Shown one piece after another: positions 9,919 through 18,075 of a stretch of 64,000 bases of DNA. The stretch comes from Nitrosospira sp. Nsp14 (GTDB lineage: Bacteria; Pseudomonadota; Gammaproteobacteria; Burkholderiales; Nitrosomonadaceae): NCBI RefSeq assembly GCF_900113575.1, contig NZ_FOPV01000002.1, positions 161,094 to 225,093 on the forward strand, written 5' to 3'. The stretch's first letter is position 1. Each line of letters opens with the position of its first letter. Below the pieces are notes generated by a model that saw only the letters and a list, made by a program, of their open reading frames with translations, ran no database searches and was not told where the DNA came from. The position numbers and the translations under genes were made by a program.

Positions 9919-10383
9919 ATGTCTTTGAGCTGGATCCGCGCGGCCGTCGCCGGGATTGTAGCCGGTGTTGTGGCCACGGTCGCGCAAATCATACTGTGGT
10001 GGGCGTTCACGGATGACCTGCCATGGATACTGTACCGCGATGCGCGTTTAACTGCGGCCATCGTTATGGGGCCAGCAGTTCTACCGCCTCCCTCCACGTT
10101 CGATCTGACGGTGATGATCGTCGCGATGGGTATTCACACCGGACTTTCCGTTGCATACAGCCTGATCCTGGTGTTCGCAATTCGCCGTCGGCCCATACGG
10201 GGGGCGTTGCTGGCCGGGCTTGTGTTCGGGCTGATTTTATATGTAGTGAATATGTATGGCATGACGGGCATGTTTCCATGGTTTTCAGAAGTCCGGGAGT
10301 GGATCACAGTCGCGGCGCATGTCGTGTTCGGAATATCCGTAGCGGCCGTCTACAAAATACTGCCGGGAAATCAGTCGGCATAA
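9919..10383 (+). CDS. Small integral membrane protein, unknown function
   Basis: The 154-residue protein has four predicted membrane-spanning stretches, roughly residues 5-30, 63-88, 94-115 and 130-150, with an RRRP basic loop between helices 2 and 3. I do not recognise a family with certainty; it resembles the many four-helix uncharacterised membrane proteins of proteobacteria. It is convergent with, and overlaps the end of, the next leftward gene by 13 bp. Confidence 0.7.
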   Translation: MSLSWIRAAVAGIVAGVVATVAQIILWWAFTDDLPWILYRDARLTAAIVMGPAVLPPPSTFDLTVMIVAMGIHTGLSVAYSLILVFAIRRRPIRGALLAGLVFGLILYVVNMYGMTGMFPWFSEVREWITVAAHVVFGISVAAVYKILPGNQSA

Positions 10384-10817
10384 TGTAAAAGCTTGGATAT
10401 CAAGGCATGGAATTTTTTTTTGGGATCCGGGACGTGGCCCGGATTCAGCTCCGCCTCGACGCATTTATCGTCGGTCACCTCGTGGCAGAAATCGTAATAG
10501 TTGTCCCAATCGTCGTTATATGCCGGAATGTCTTTCTGTGGGACGTTGGGCCGAAAGCTTTCGATGATTTCATGCATTACGGGCAGCCTGGCGGAGAGAT
10601 AAGTATCAATGCTTTTAGGCCATCTGGTGGGCTCGGGATACAGGCCGGAAAGCGTTGCGAGAATAGCAGTACGAAATTCGTTGGCTGCGTCGGCGCGGCG
10701 CTTGCGGGTGAACAGCTCATAGATACCGGCAAAGACGATGCCAACTGCAAGCAACACCAGCGGCCACAGGGGTACACGGTCGAAGTATGCTGCTATCTGG
10801 TCGGTAAATTCATTCAT
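10371..10817 (-). CDS. Hypothetical single-pass membrane protein
   Basis: The 148-residue protein has one N-terminal membrane segment (about 17-36, WPLVLLAVGIVFAGIYELF) followed by a basic TRKRR stop-transfer stretch and a soluble, charged C-terminal domain of about 105 residues with a DDWDNYYDFCHEV acidic/aromatic patch. I do not recognise the family. It lies 114 bp downstream of the pilin-like gene on the same strand, which may or may not be meaningful. Confidence 0.65.
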   Translation of the reverse strand: MNEFTDQIAAYFDRVPLWPLVLLAVGIVFAGIYELFTRKRRADAANEFRTAILATLSGLYPEPTRWPKSIDTYLSARLPVMHEIIESFRPNVPQKDIPAYNDDWDNYYDFCHEVTDDKCVEAELNPGHVPDPKKKFHALISKLLHYAD

Positions 10818-10931
10818 TTATTCAATTCCAGTTGTCTTATTTTATGTGAGCGAGCGAATTCGCGTGCGCCCTCGCCACACAAGATTCAAAATCCGTCGCG
10901 GCGCTGTCATTTCGATAGAGTTGCCTTTATG

Positions 10932-11426
10932 TTACTTGCAAGAAGGAGGGCGGTGTTGCGGCAGCAGTGTCCCGGGATTCAAGCCCGGAACCCCGACTGC
11001 AGGGTCAGTACTGTCGTTACAGATCCATTTCGCGCCATTCGCCGTGGCCAACACCAGGGTTCGGCCACTACCACTGTTCAAGAGTCCGGGGCTGACGCCG
11101 CTATTCCTGAATGTTGCCGTTACCTGAAACCCGGAAGCCAAGGCGATAGGGCTCAGGTTTGCTACATACTTTCCGCTTCGGTCGGTTATCAGACCATCGA
11201 ACTCCGGTTGGGTGGGCCATCTTCCCTTTTCCGAGTAGAACTCAGCGATTGGTGATTTTACGCTTTCCAGGAGGTTAAGCGCCTCTGTAGCCTGTGCCCG
11301 AGCCTGGGAATCCTCATAGAGCTGGTACGCAGGGGGAATGGAGATGGTTGCGAGGATACCGATGACCGCCAAGATCATCATTGTTTCGATCAAAGTCAAG
11401 CCCTGCTGATCCTGCTTATTCCTCAT
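10932..11426 (-). CDS. Type IV pilin-like protein
   Basis: A type IV pilin or pseudopilin precursor processed by PilD. The prepilin site is clear: a short basic leader ending QQG, then LTLIE with Glu at +5 of the mature protein and a hydrophobic helix (MMILAVIGILATISIP). Two cysteines near the C-terminus (WIC and PSC) could form the pilin D-loop disulfide. The ATG at 11426 is chosen over the upstream in-frame GTG at 11447 because AAGGAG sits 4-5 bases before it and the leader then has the normal 9 residues. It stands alone, without assembly genes, so it could be a major pilin encoded apart from its machinery. Confidence 0.88.
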   Translation of the reverse strand: MRNKQDQQGLTLIETMMILAVIGILATISIPPAYQLYEDSQARAQATEALNLLESVKSPIAEFYSEKGRWPTQPEFDGLITDRSGKYVANLSPIALASGFQVTATFRNSGVSPGLLNSGSGRTLVLATANGAKWICNDSTDPAVGVPGLNPGTLLPQHRPPSCK

Positions 11427-11482
11427 AAAACTCCTTCGGTTGAACACTTAATGGCTGCTTGTTTTACTTACCTTGCCCGGCA

Positions 11483-11908
11483 TTATCTGATAAGCAGTAC
11501 GGGTATGGTTGAAAGCTCGATAACCTTGCTCGCCACTGAACCCAGCAATATCCTCTTTACTGTGCCGAGTCCGCGCGGCCCCATCACTATTTGATCACAG
11601 CCGAGTTCCTGCGCACATTGCAGGATAACGTCAGGCGGCGTTCCCACTGCAATATGGTAATGACAGGTAATGCCGGCCTGATCAAGTAGCTCGCGTGCTG
11701 TCCGCATCTCTTTCATCCCCTCTTCCTGATGATACCTGTCGATGCTCTCCTTATCGATGAAAAGCGGCACGTTTCCGCGCTGCGGAAATTGCACATTCAG
11801 CAGGTGTATTTCCGGAAATTGCCGGTACCAGTCGATGCGTTTGAGGAATTCAGAAATCGCTCTATTGGAAGCTTCGGAGCCATCAACCGGAAAAAGAAAT
11901 CGCAACAT
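11483..11908 (-). CDS. Universal stress protein (UspA family)
   Basis: A small nucleotide-binding stress protein of 141 residues with the alpha/beta Usp fold. It begins with the family VDGSEAS motif and ends with the ATP-binding pattern GPRGLGTVKRILLGSVASKV (G-x2-G-x9-G-S), so it is probably an ATP-binding type. A strong GGAGG lies just before the ATG. It follows the TerC/YjbE gene by 27 bp and is likely co-transcribed with it. Confidence 0.93.
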   Translation of the reverse strand: MLRFLFPVDGSEASNRAISEFLKRIDWYRQFPEIHLLNVQFPQRGNVPLFIDKESIDRYHQEEGMKEMRTARELLDQAGITCHYHIAVGTPPDVILQCAQELGCDQIVMGPRGLGTVKRILLGSVASKVIELSTIPVLLIR

Positions 11909-11935
11909 GTTACCTCCGTCCGAGGGACTTGCGCA

Positions 11936-12661
11936 CTACAACGGTTTATCGACATCATCCGCCAGGTCAACCATGCCCGGTATTTTTGCACGCGCCTTTG
12001 CCGCCAGCCACTTGCCGGCGACGATCACTAGAAAAGCACCGCAAATGGGGGCGAGCCAATGCAGAAAAATCGCGTTTGCATTCACCCAGTCCTTGCTGGC
12101 CGCGTCTGTAACAGTCATTCCGCCCGCGATCCAGCCTAGCAAGCCGGCGCCTACGATGACAATTATCGGAAAGCGATCCATGAGCTTCATAACTATTTTG
12201 CTACCCCATACGATGATAGGCACGCTGATGATCAATCCGATAACGACCAAGCTTATACTGTCGTTCGCGGCGCCGGCGATGGCTACGACGTTGTCGAGGC
12301 TCATCACGGCGTCCGCAATGATAATGGTCCTGATGGCGCCCAGCAATGTTGTGTTCGCGGCAATCGCATGCCCGTTATGGTCGGGCTCAGGCTGAAGCAG
12401 GTTGGTTCCAATCCACACAAGCAGCAACGCCGCAAAAATTTTGAGGAAGGGAATTGCCAGCAGATTCAGCGCAAAAAATACCAGGATGGTCCTCAGAGCA
12501 ATCGCGCCGAATACACCCCAGAAAATACCGAGATTCCGTTGCTTCTCCGGCAAGTGCCGGCAAGCAAGCGCAATAACCACCGCGTTATCACCGCCCAGAA
12601 CAATGTCGATCGCGATGATTTGAAGTACCGCGACCCAAAACTCGGGGCTGGCGAAGTCCAT
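11936..12661 (-). CDS. TerC/YjbE-family integral membrane protein
   Basis: TerC-family proteins are multi-pass membrane proteins linked to metal (often Mn) export and metalation of secreted enzymes. The 241-residue sequence has about seven hydrophobic helices and the two family acidic motifs, DIVLGGDNAVVIA near the N-terminus and DAVMSLDNVVAIA in the middle. In many bacteria such genes are preceded by the yybP-ykoY Mn riboswitch; I looked upstream and did not find its conserved core. The gene follows the patatin gene and precedes a universal stress protein on the same strand. Confidence 0.92.
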   Translation of the reverse strand: MDFASPEFWVAVLQIIAIDIVLGGDNAVVIALACRHLPEKQRNLGIFWGVFGAIALRTILVFFALNLLAIPFLKIFAALLLVWIGTNLLQPEPDHNGHAIAANTTLLGAIRTIIIADAVMSLDNVVAIAGAANDSISLVVIGLIISVPIIVWGSKIVMKLMDRFPIIVIVGAGLLGWIAGGMTVTDAASKDWVNANAIFLHWLAPICGAFLVIVAGKWLAAKARAKIPGMVDLADDVDKPL

Positions 12662-12740
12662 ACTTGATCTCTGAAAAATGATGTGGACGCGAAATCGGGA
12701 CTCGAACTTCTGTTCCCGAGATGCGTGGATTCGAACCCGG

Positions 12741-12746
12741 ATTATA
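12741..12746 (-). promoter_or_regulatory. Candidate -10 box for the TerC/YjbE gene
   Basis: On the minus strand this reads TATAAT, 80 bp before the TerC/YjbE start; no good -35 is visible at 17 bp. Between it and the start codon the leader can form a 6-bp hairpin, TCGGGA with TCCCGA, of unknown importance. Confidence 0.35.
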
Positions 12747-12757
12747 CCAGCGTCCGC

Positions 12758-13915
12758 TTAATCCTCTGCCGCCCCGCTGATAAAGCGCAGAATTTGCGGA
12801 CGTTGCGGCATAGTGTCCTGGTAACCGAGTTCGATTAATGCGCGACAGAACGACTCCTCAAACAGAACATAGCTCAACAGTGCAGAGCCGTCGCGCCTCA
12901 TGGCGCCAATGGCACGAGAGAAAATTCGAATGGTGCGCGGCAGCGTGTGCGCGTGTTCTTCGGCGATCCGGTTAATTTCCACACTTGGCGATATCACCAT
13001 CGATTTTATATGCCGCAGCTCGTGATTCTTCAGCTTCTCCTCGGGAATCATCCGCAACGTATTGTTGATGCGCTGCAAGCGCTCGAGGTCGACGTCGAGA
13101 CTGTCGAGAAAGATGCTCCCCATGATGTGACCGCCGATTTGCGCCAATGTGGGATAACTGTCCACCTTGACGCGCTCAGGCTGTGTATCGACAGCCTTGC
13201 GCACGCCGATCACCAGCACCCGATCCGCCCCGAGATGCAGCGCCGGACTGATCGGCGCAAGTTGCCGCATCGATCCGTCGCCAAAATATTCCCGGTTGAG
13301 CCTTACGGCTGGAAAGAGAAGTGGAATAGCCGACGATGCCAGAAGATGATCAACCTTTATGCGCGCGGAGATACCAATGCGGCGATGCCGTTTCCACGGA
13401 GCGATGCTGTCCACCCCTTGGTAGAAGGTCACCGATTGTCCCGAAGTGTAGCCCCAGGCTGTGATCCCCAATGCGTGCAGAGCGCCTGCATCAATACTTT
13501 TCCGAATCCCCCCAAGCGGGAAACTTTGTTTGAGCAATTGAGCCAGAGGTGAATTGTCCAGGATGGAAACAGCCGCACGTTTTCCCAGACCAGCAAACAG
13601 CAGGGATGCAAACCAACGAGCGGCGTTTCCGTATGCGCCAACGGGATCAGCGCGATAGGCCTGGTTTACATGCGCGTTTTCCCACACCGAGGCAAGACGT
13701 CGCACGCCGTCATGAAAATTTCGAGCCGAAAGCGCCAGACTGACGGCATTAATTGCACCGGCGGAGGTTCCACAAATGACAGGAAAGGGATTCGGTGCCT
13801 TATCCGGCAGCATTTCCGCTATGGCGCGTATTACCCCTACCTGATACGCCGCACGCGCGCCACCGCCGGTTAGGACAAGACCGACCTTAGGCCGCGGCGG
13901 CAGCACGAAACTCAT
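12758..13915 (-). CDS. Patatin-like phospholipase
   Basis: A predicted serine lipid acyl hydrolase of 385 residues. It has the oxyanion GGGARAAYQ near residue 17, the nucleophile elbow GTSAG, and the catalytic Asp in the DGS motif (FGDGSMRQLAP), the Ser-Asp dyad of patatins. There is no clear signal peptide or beta-barrel domain, so it is likely cytoplasmic or membrane associated. It is immediately upstream of the TerC/YjbE gene on the same strand. Confidence 0.9.
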   Translation of the reverse strand: MSFVLPPRPKVGLVLTGGGARAAYQVGVIRAIAEMLPDKAPNPFPVICGTSAGAINAVSLALSARNFHDGVRRLASVWENAHVNQAYRADPVGAYGNAARWFASLLFAGLGKRAAVSILDNSPLAQLLKQSFPLGGIRKSIDAGALHALGITAWGYTSGQSVTFYQGVDSIAPWKRHRRIGISARIKVDHLLASSAIPLLFPAVRLNREYFGDGSMRQLAPISPALHLGADRVLVIGVRKAVDTQPERVKVDSYPTLAQIGGHIMGSIFLDSLDVDLERLQRINNTLRMIPEEKLKNHELRHIKSMVISPSVEINRIAEEHAHTLPRTIRIFSRAIGAMRRDGSALLSYVLFEESFCRALIELGYQDTMPQRPQILRFISGAAED

Positions 13916-14042
13916 TCACAGCGGCCAATCGCTCCTCCAGCCGCTAGCCGTACTGATGAAAAAACCTTGAGGCGCACTGCGGCATGCGAGGAGCCGCGAT
14001 ATGCACGCATCCGCGGGGAAACTTTGCCGAACAATTCAGTAT

Positions 14043-15440
14043 TCATGTTCCTGTGGATGTTCCTACCATATTCGCCGGCCTTACCCACTGTTCGAACTGC
14101 TCCGCGGTGACATATCCCAGTTCCGTCGCTGCCTGCTTCAGCGTGGTGCTGTCATGGTGCGCCCTCTTGGCTATTTCTGCCGCTCTGTCATAACCGATGT
14201 AAGGCGCGAGCGCGGTAACCAGCATCAGCGAATTGCGCATCAACTCTTCGATATGCTCGACATTGGCTGTGATCCCGCTCGCGCAATGCTCATTGAAGCT
14301 CCTCATTCCGTCCGATAGCAGGCGCACGCTCTGCAGGAAATTGTGAATGATGAGTGGTTTCATCACATTGAGCTCGAAATTTCCCATCGCTCCCCCCATG
14401 TTAATCGCGACGTCGTTGCCCATTACCTGGCAGCACAGCATGATCATCGCTTCTGACTGGGTGGGGTTGACCTTGCCCGGCATGATGGAACTACCCGGCT
14501 CGTTTTCCGGAATCTTGAGTTCACCGATGCCGCAACGAGGCCCGGAAGCGAGCCAGCGAATATCATTGGCGATTTTTAGCAGGGACGCCGCCAGAGTTTT
14601 TAACGCGCCGTGGGAAAACACGAGCGCGTCATTGGCCGCAAGAGCCTCAAATTTATTGCGTGCGCTAACAAACGGCAGAGTGGTCAGGCGCGCCACTTCG
14701 TCGGCAACGCGCATGGCAAATTGGGGGTGGGCGTTCAATCCCGTGCCTACAGCCGTTCCGCCGAGGGCCAGCTCATACAGATGCGGAAGCGTCGCCTGCA
14801 CATGCTCCACCCCATGTTCCAGCTGGGAGACGTAACCCGAGAATTCCTGTCCCAATGTCAGTGGTGTCGCATCCTGTAGATGAGTTCGTCCGATTTTGAC
14901 AATAGGGGCAAACTCCTCTGCCTTGGCGGCTAGCGACTCTTTTAGCATCACAAGCGCGGGTACCAATTGCTGCTGGATGGAGCAAGCCGCGGCGACGTGC
15001 ATCGCGGATGGGAACACATCGTTTGAGGACTGTCCCTTGTTGACGTCGTCGTTGGGGTGAATTCTGCATTCGGCGCCTCGTCCACCGCCGAGCAGCTCGG
15101 ATGCCCGGTTAGCCAGCACCTCGTTCATGTTCATGTTGGTCTGGGTGCCCGAGCCGGTCTGCCACACCACCAGAGGAAATTCGGCATCGTGGCGTCCGGA
15201 GATGACCTCGTCCGCGGCTTGTATGATGGCGTTGGCGCGTTCGGCGTCTAGCAGGCGCAAATCGCAATTCACTTTCGCCGCCGCGCGTTTCACCAGCGCA
15301 AGCGCGTGAATCAATGCGGTCGGCATACGCTCGCCCGAGATTCGGAAATTTTGGAGGGAGCGCTGGGTCTGGGCGCCCCAAAGCGCATCAACGGGTACTT
15401 GCATGGTACCCATGGTATCCCGTTCTTCGCGGTAGCTCAT
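14043..15440 (-). CDS. fumC: Fumarate hydratase class II
   Basis: Iron-independent fumarase interconverting fumarate and L-malate in the TCA cycle. The 465-residue protein has the superfamily signature [11 protein letters not shown], the [12 protein letters not shown] active-site segment and the NDVFPSAMH histidine motif. Length equals the family norm (about 465). The start ATG gives the usual N-terminus ending in MGTMQVP. It stands alone. Confidence 0.98.
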   Translation of the reverse strand: MSYREERDTMGTMQVPVDALWGAQTQRSLQNFRISGERMPTALIHALALVKRAAAKVNCDLRLLDAERANAIIQAADEVISGRHDAEFPLVVWQTGSGTQTNMNMNEVLANRASELLGGGRGAECRIHPNDDVNKGQSSNDVFPSAMHVAAACSIQQQLVPALVMLKESLAAKAEEFAPIVKIGRTHLQDATPLTLGQEFSGYVSQLEHGVEHVQATLPHLYELALGGTAVGTGLNAHPQFAMRVADEVARLTTLPFVSARNKFEALAANDALVFSHGALKTLAASLLKIANDIRWLASGPRCGIGELKIPENEPGSSIMPGKVNPTQSEAMIMLCCQVMGNDVAINMGGAMGNFELNVMKPLIIHNFLQSVRLLSDGMRSFNEHCASGITANVEHIEELMRNSLMLVTALAPYIGYDRAAEIAKRAHHDSTTLKQAATELGYVTAEQFEQWVRPANMVGTSTGT

Positions 15441-15661
15441 GCGGAGTGAAAAAAACAGATGAGGCGGTTCCCTCGCTGCAACGCTCCGGCAAAATCAATT
15501 CGCCGATAAGTTCCGCGCCAGGGGAGGGGGATGGCCATTTGGATTATCAGGCGCGCACAGTGCCCATCGTTCCATCGCTGGAAGCAATGGTTAAGTTACG
15601 GCTTTCTCCTCGCGGAATTCAGGTCGGCAGCGACTGAGGGCGCCGGTATTAGGAAAAGGAG

Positions 15662-15684
15662 ATCGGGTGACAAATTCACCCGAT
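15662..15684 (-). terminator. Probable intrinsic terminator of the following small gene
   Basis: ATCGGGTGA and TCACCCGAT form a perfect 9-bp stem with a 5-base loop, starting 10 bp after the stop codon of the 92-residue gene. On the minus strand it is followed by a pyrimidine-rich CTCCTTTTCC stretch. Confidence 0.65.
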
Positions 15685-15693
15685 TAGTCATCC

Positions 15694-15972
15694 TCAATTC
15701 TCGAGACGGAAAGACTCTTCACCGGGTTGCCCGGTCTCAGGATCAATCCAGTCCGAGATTCCTATTTCATTCTCCGCCTGTTCCAGGGTTTCACCTGGTT
15801 CATAATCCGATTCAGCGTTGTATTCCATATCCTGAACGGCTTCGAGCAGGGTGGGAAAGGGACCGAAAACCTTCTCGCTCTCCGTCTCATCAAGCCAGTA
15901 AAACCCATCGGGACGTTCGATAATACGCGTGGTATCGTAATCGCGCGACGTTTGTGGAATTGTATGAACCAT
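15694..15972 (-). CDS. Conserved hypothetical small acidic protein
   Basis: A 92-residue acidic protein with no membrane segment. The middle, RPDGFYWLDETESEKVFGPFPTLLEA in several pieces, looks like a small folded beta/alpha unit, and the C-terminal part ISDWIDPETG is shared by a group of small betaproteobacterial hypothetical proteins as I remember them. The ATG at 15972 is preferred to the upstream GTG because GGAGG stands 6 bases before it. A hairpin terminator follows directly. Function unknown. Confidence 0.75.
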   Translation of the reverse strand: MVHTIPQTSRDYDTTRIIERPDGFYWLDETESEKVFGPFPTLLEAVQDMEYNAESDYEPGETLEQAENEIGISDWIDPETGQPGEESFRLEN

Positions 15973-16271
15973 GTCTACCTCCACTACGATTTACAGGGAT
16001 TGAGTTCAGGTTAATGTTAACCTCGTCCGTAAAATTTTACCAGCATAAATTAGCGGCTTCTAGCTAACCAAGGTAGGAGGTAGCGGTAATCGGCAGGCGG
16101 AAGGGATCAGTCTGATCAATTCCAGTAAGGAGGTGGGCATACCCCGCTGCGCGGCAGCGAGAGCCGGAGTGGGGCCACCGTTTATGAGCCCGCCCTCGTG
16201 CAGGACGAACGCGTGCGATGCCTGGGTATTTTCTCGCTGGCCAATGTCGGGTGCGCACCTAAGGTGCTGAA

Positions 16272-16631
16272 TCAAGAATCTGATTCGGACGAGGAAAACG
16301 GCCAAGCCGAAGTTGGCCTGTCAGTCGGAGGGGATTCCGGTTTTTTTGTAGTCTTTTTCCCGGCGCGTTCTGCATCGGTGGTTGCGCGGGTGCGGCCCTT
16401 TTTATTATCCGATGGTTTCGACGCTGATTTAGCGGGTTTTATTGCCTTTGTCCCTTTTGAGGGGGAAGTAGAAGCTGACGCGTTCTCTTCAGATTTTTTT
16501 TCTGTTTTTCTCTCGCCGGGTCCCTTTGTTACTGTTTTTTGAGCCGCAACTTCTTTCTTGTCCGGTGTTTTTATCAGGGAAATGAATTGATCAGCTGGCT
16601 TGGCTGCTATGGGTTTTTTGCTGGTGACCAT
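16272..16631 (-). CDS. Lysine/serine-rich low-complexity basic protein
   Basis: A 119-residue, strongly basic, probably disordered protein made of Lys, Ser, Thr, Pro and Ala (for example KPAKSASKPS and KKTTKKPES). It recalls histone H1-like or DNA-binding tails found in betaproteobacteria, but it lacks regular KKAAA repeats, so this is only a suggestion. ATG at 16631 is preferred over the TTG two codons upstream; AAAGG precedes it by 7 bases. The last residues become acidic/serine-rich (SSSESDS). It lies downstream of no clear operon partner. Confidence 0.6.
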   Translation of the reverse strand: MVTSKKPIAAKPADQFISLIKTPDKKEVAAQKTVTKGPGERKTEKKSEENASASTSPSKGTKAIKPAKSASKPSDNKKGRTRATTDAERAGKKTTKKPESPPTDRPTSAWPFSSSESDS

Positions 16632-16829
16632 TTTCAACCTTTGGATTAAAGCGCGTAGGTTTTAAGTTTATTGATTTTTAACTTCTATCTTATTTCACCT
16701 GCTCCCAGGTAAAAGCATTTAAAGAGAACTTAAAGCCAGCGGTTGAAATGGCGCGCCTACGCGAGTGGCGAGCGCGCCTTTCCAGGTCCTGATACCAGGC
16801 ATAAACGGGGTCGTTTAGTCCCGAGTCGG

Positions 16830-18029
16830 TTAGTCCCAACTCAGCGCGCCGCCAGTCTGATATTCGATGACCCGGGTTTCAAAAAAGTTCTTTTCCTTTT
16901 TCAGGTCAATCATCTCCGACATCCACGGGAAGGGATTGCTGGCGCCCGGGTAGAGAATATCCAGGCCGATCTGCTGACAACGGCGGTTGGCTATGTAGCG
17001 CAGGTATTCCTTGAACATGGGCGCATTCAGGCCCAATACGCCACGCGGGAGCGTATCCTCGGCATAACGGTATTCCAGCTCCATCGCTTTTCGCATCAGT
17101 GCACTGATTTCCTCACGGAACGCCTTGGTCCACAAATGGGGGTTTTCCATTTTTATCTGGTTAATGAGATCGATGCCAAAATTGCAGTGCATAGACTCGT
17201 CCCGCAGGATATATTGGTATTGTTCCGCCGCGCCAGTCATCTTGTTCTGCCTGCCCAGCGCTAGTATCTGCGTGAAACCCACATAAAAGAACAGGCCTTC
17301 CATGATGCAGGCGAATACGATCAAACTTCTAAGCAATTGTTGATCGGTTTCGGGCGTTCCAGTTTTAAATGTCGGGTTGGTGAGCGTATCGATGAACGGA
17401 ATCAGAAACTCGTCCTTAGCACGGATAGATTCCACCTCATGATAGGCATTGAAAATTTCACCCTCGTCCAGTCCGAGCGACTCCACGATGTACTGATAAG
17501 CATGCGTATGAATCGCCTCCTCGAATGCTTGGCGCAACAAGTATTGGCGGCACTCCGGATTGGTGATGTGCCGGTAGGTTCCGAGCACGATATTGTTGGC
17601 GGCAAGCGAGTCGGCGGTAACAAAAAATCCCAGGTTACGCTTAACCAGTCGCCGCTCGTCCTCGGTCAAACCATTTGGGTCCTTCCAGAGGGCGATGTCG
17701 CGGCTCATGTTGATTTCCTGCGGCATCCAGTGGTTGGCGCAAGCGGCCAGGTACTTGTCCCACGCCCACTTGTACTTGAACGGCACCAGTTGGTTGACAT
17801 CAGCCTGGCAATTGATGATTCGTTTATCCTCTACCGATACGCGGCGGAGGCTATTCCCCGCGGGAGCCGAATGGCTTTCCTCGTGCGCGCCACTTTCCGA
17901 TCCGGTATTCCTCATGCCCGGGCCGCCCTCCGCATCCAGGCCTAGCCGGGATGCACTTTGCAACTCGTTTATTCGCACATCTATTCGGGGCATTCCCGGC
18001 GGTACTGCTTCATCCTCGAATGTCAGCAT
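16830..18029 (-). CDS. nrdB: Class Ia ribonucleotide reductase, beta subunit
   Basis: NrdB houses the di-iron centre and tyrosyl radical for aerobic dNTP synthesis. The 399-residue protein shows the metal ligand pattern TADSL, the helix [13 protein letters not shown] with E-x-x-H and the radical Tyr three residues later in register with E. coli Tyr122, and the second pair in DESMHCNFG. The frame is open further up to a non-ATG codon overlapping nrdA, but ATG 18029 has AAGGAG 8 bases before it, so that start is used. There is an unusually long N-terminal region of about 70 residues before the core. It follows nrdA by 46 bp. Confidence 0.96.
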   Translation of the reverse strand: MLTFEDEAVPPGMPRIDVRINELQSASRLGLDAEGGPGMRNTGSESGAHEESHSAPAGNSLRRVSVEDKRIINCQADVNQLVPFKYKWAWDKYLAACANHWMPQEINMSRDIALWKDPNGLTEDERRLVKRNLGFFVTADSLAANNIVLGTYRHITNPECRQYLLRQAFEEAIHTHAYQYIVESLGLDEGEIFNAYHEVESIRAKDEFLIPFIDTLTNPTFKTGTPETDQQLLRSLIVFACIMEGLFFYVGFTQILALGRQNKMTGAAEQYQYILRDESMHCNFGIDLINQIKMENPHLWTKAFREEISALMRKAMELEYRYAEDTLPRGVLGLNAPMFKEYLRYIANRRCQQIGLDILYPGASNPFPWMSEMIDLKKEKNFFETRVIEYQTGGALSWD

Positions 18030-18075
18030 TCGTTTTCTCCTTTTCCTTAATTGATCACGTTCCTGTTGTTTCTGT

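Noticed and set aside
12662..12757. Possible yybP-ykoY manganese riboswitch ahead of the TerC/YjbE gene
   Set aside because: The conserved core of that riboswitch is not present in the 95-bp leader.
12662..12760. tRNA-like T-arm strings (GGTTCGAATCC and GTTCGAGTCCC on the minus strand) before the TerC/YjbE gene
   Set aside because: The flanking bases cannot form a T stem, acceptor stem or anticodon arm; at most it is a leader hairpin.
16060..16305. An 81-codon minus-strand frame with a faint ankyrin-like ring
   Set aside because: It overlaps the end of the Lys-rich gene, lacks an RBS, and no ankyrin repeat consensus is met.
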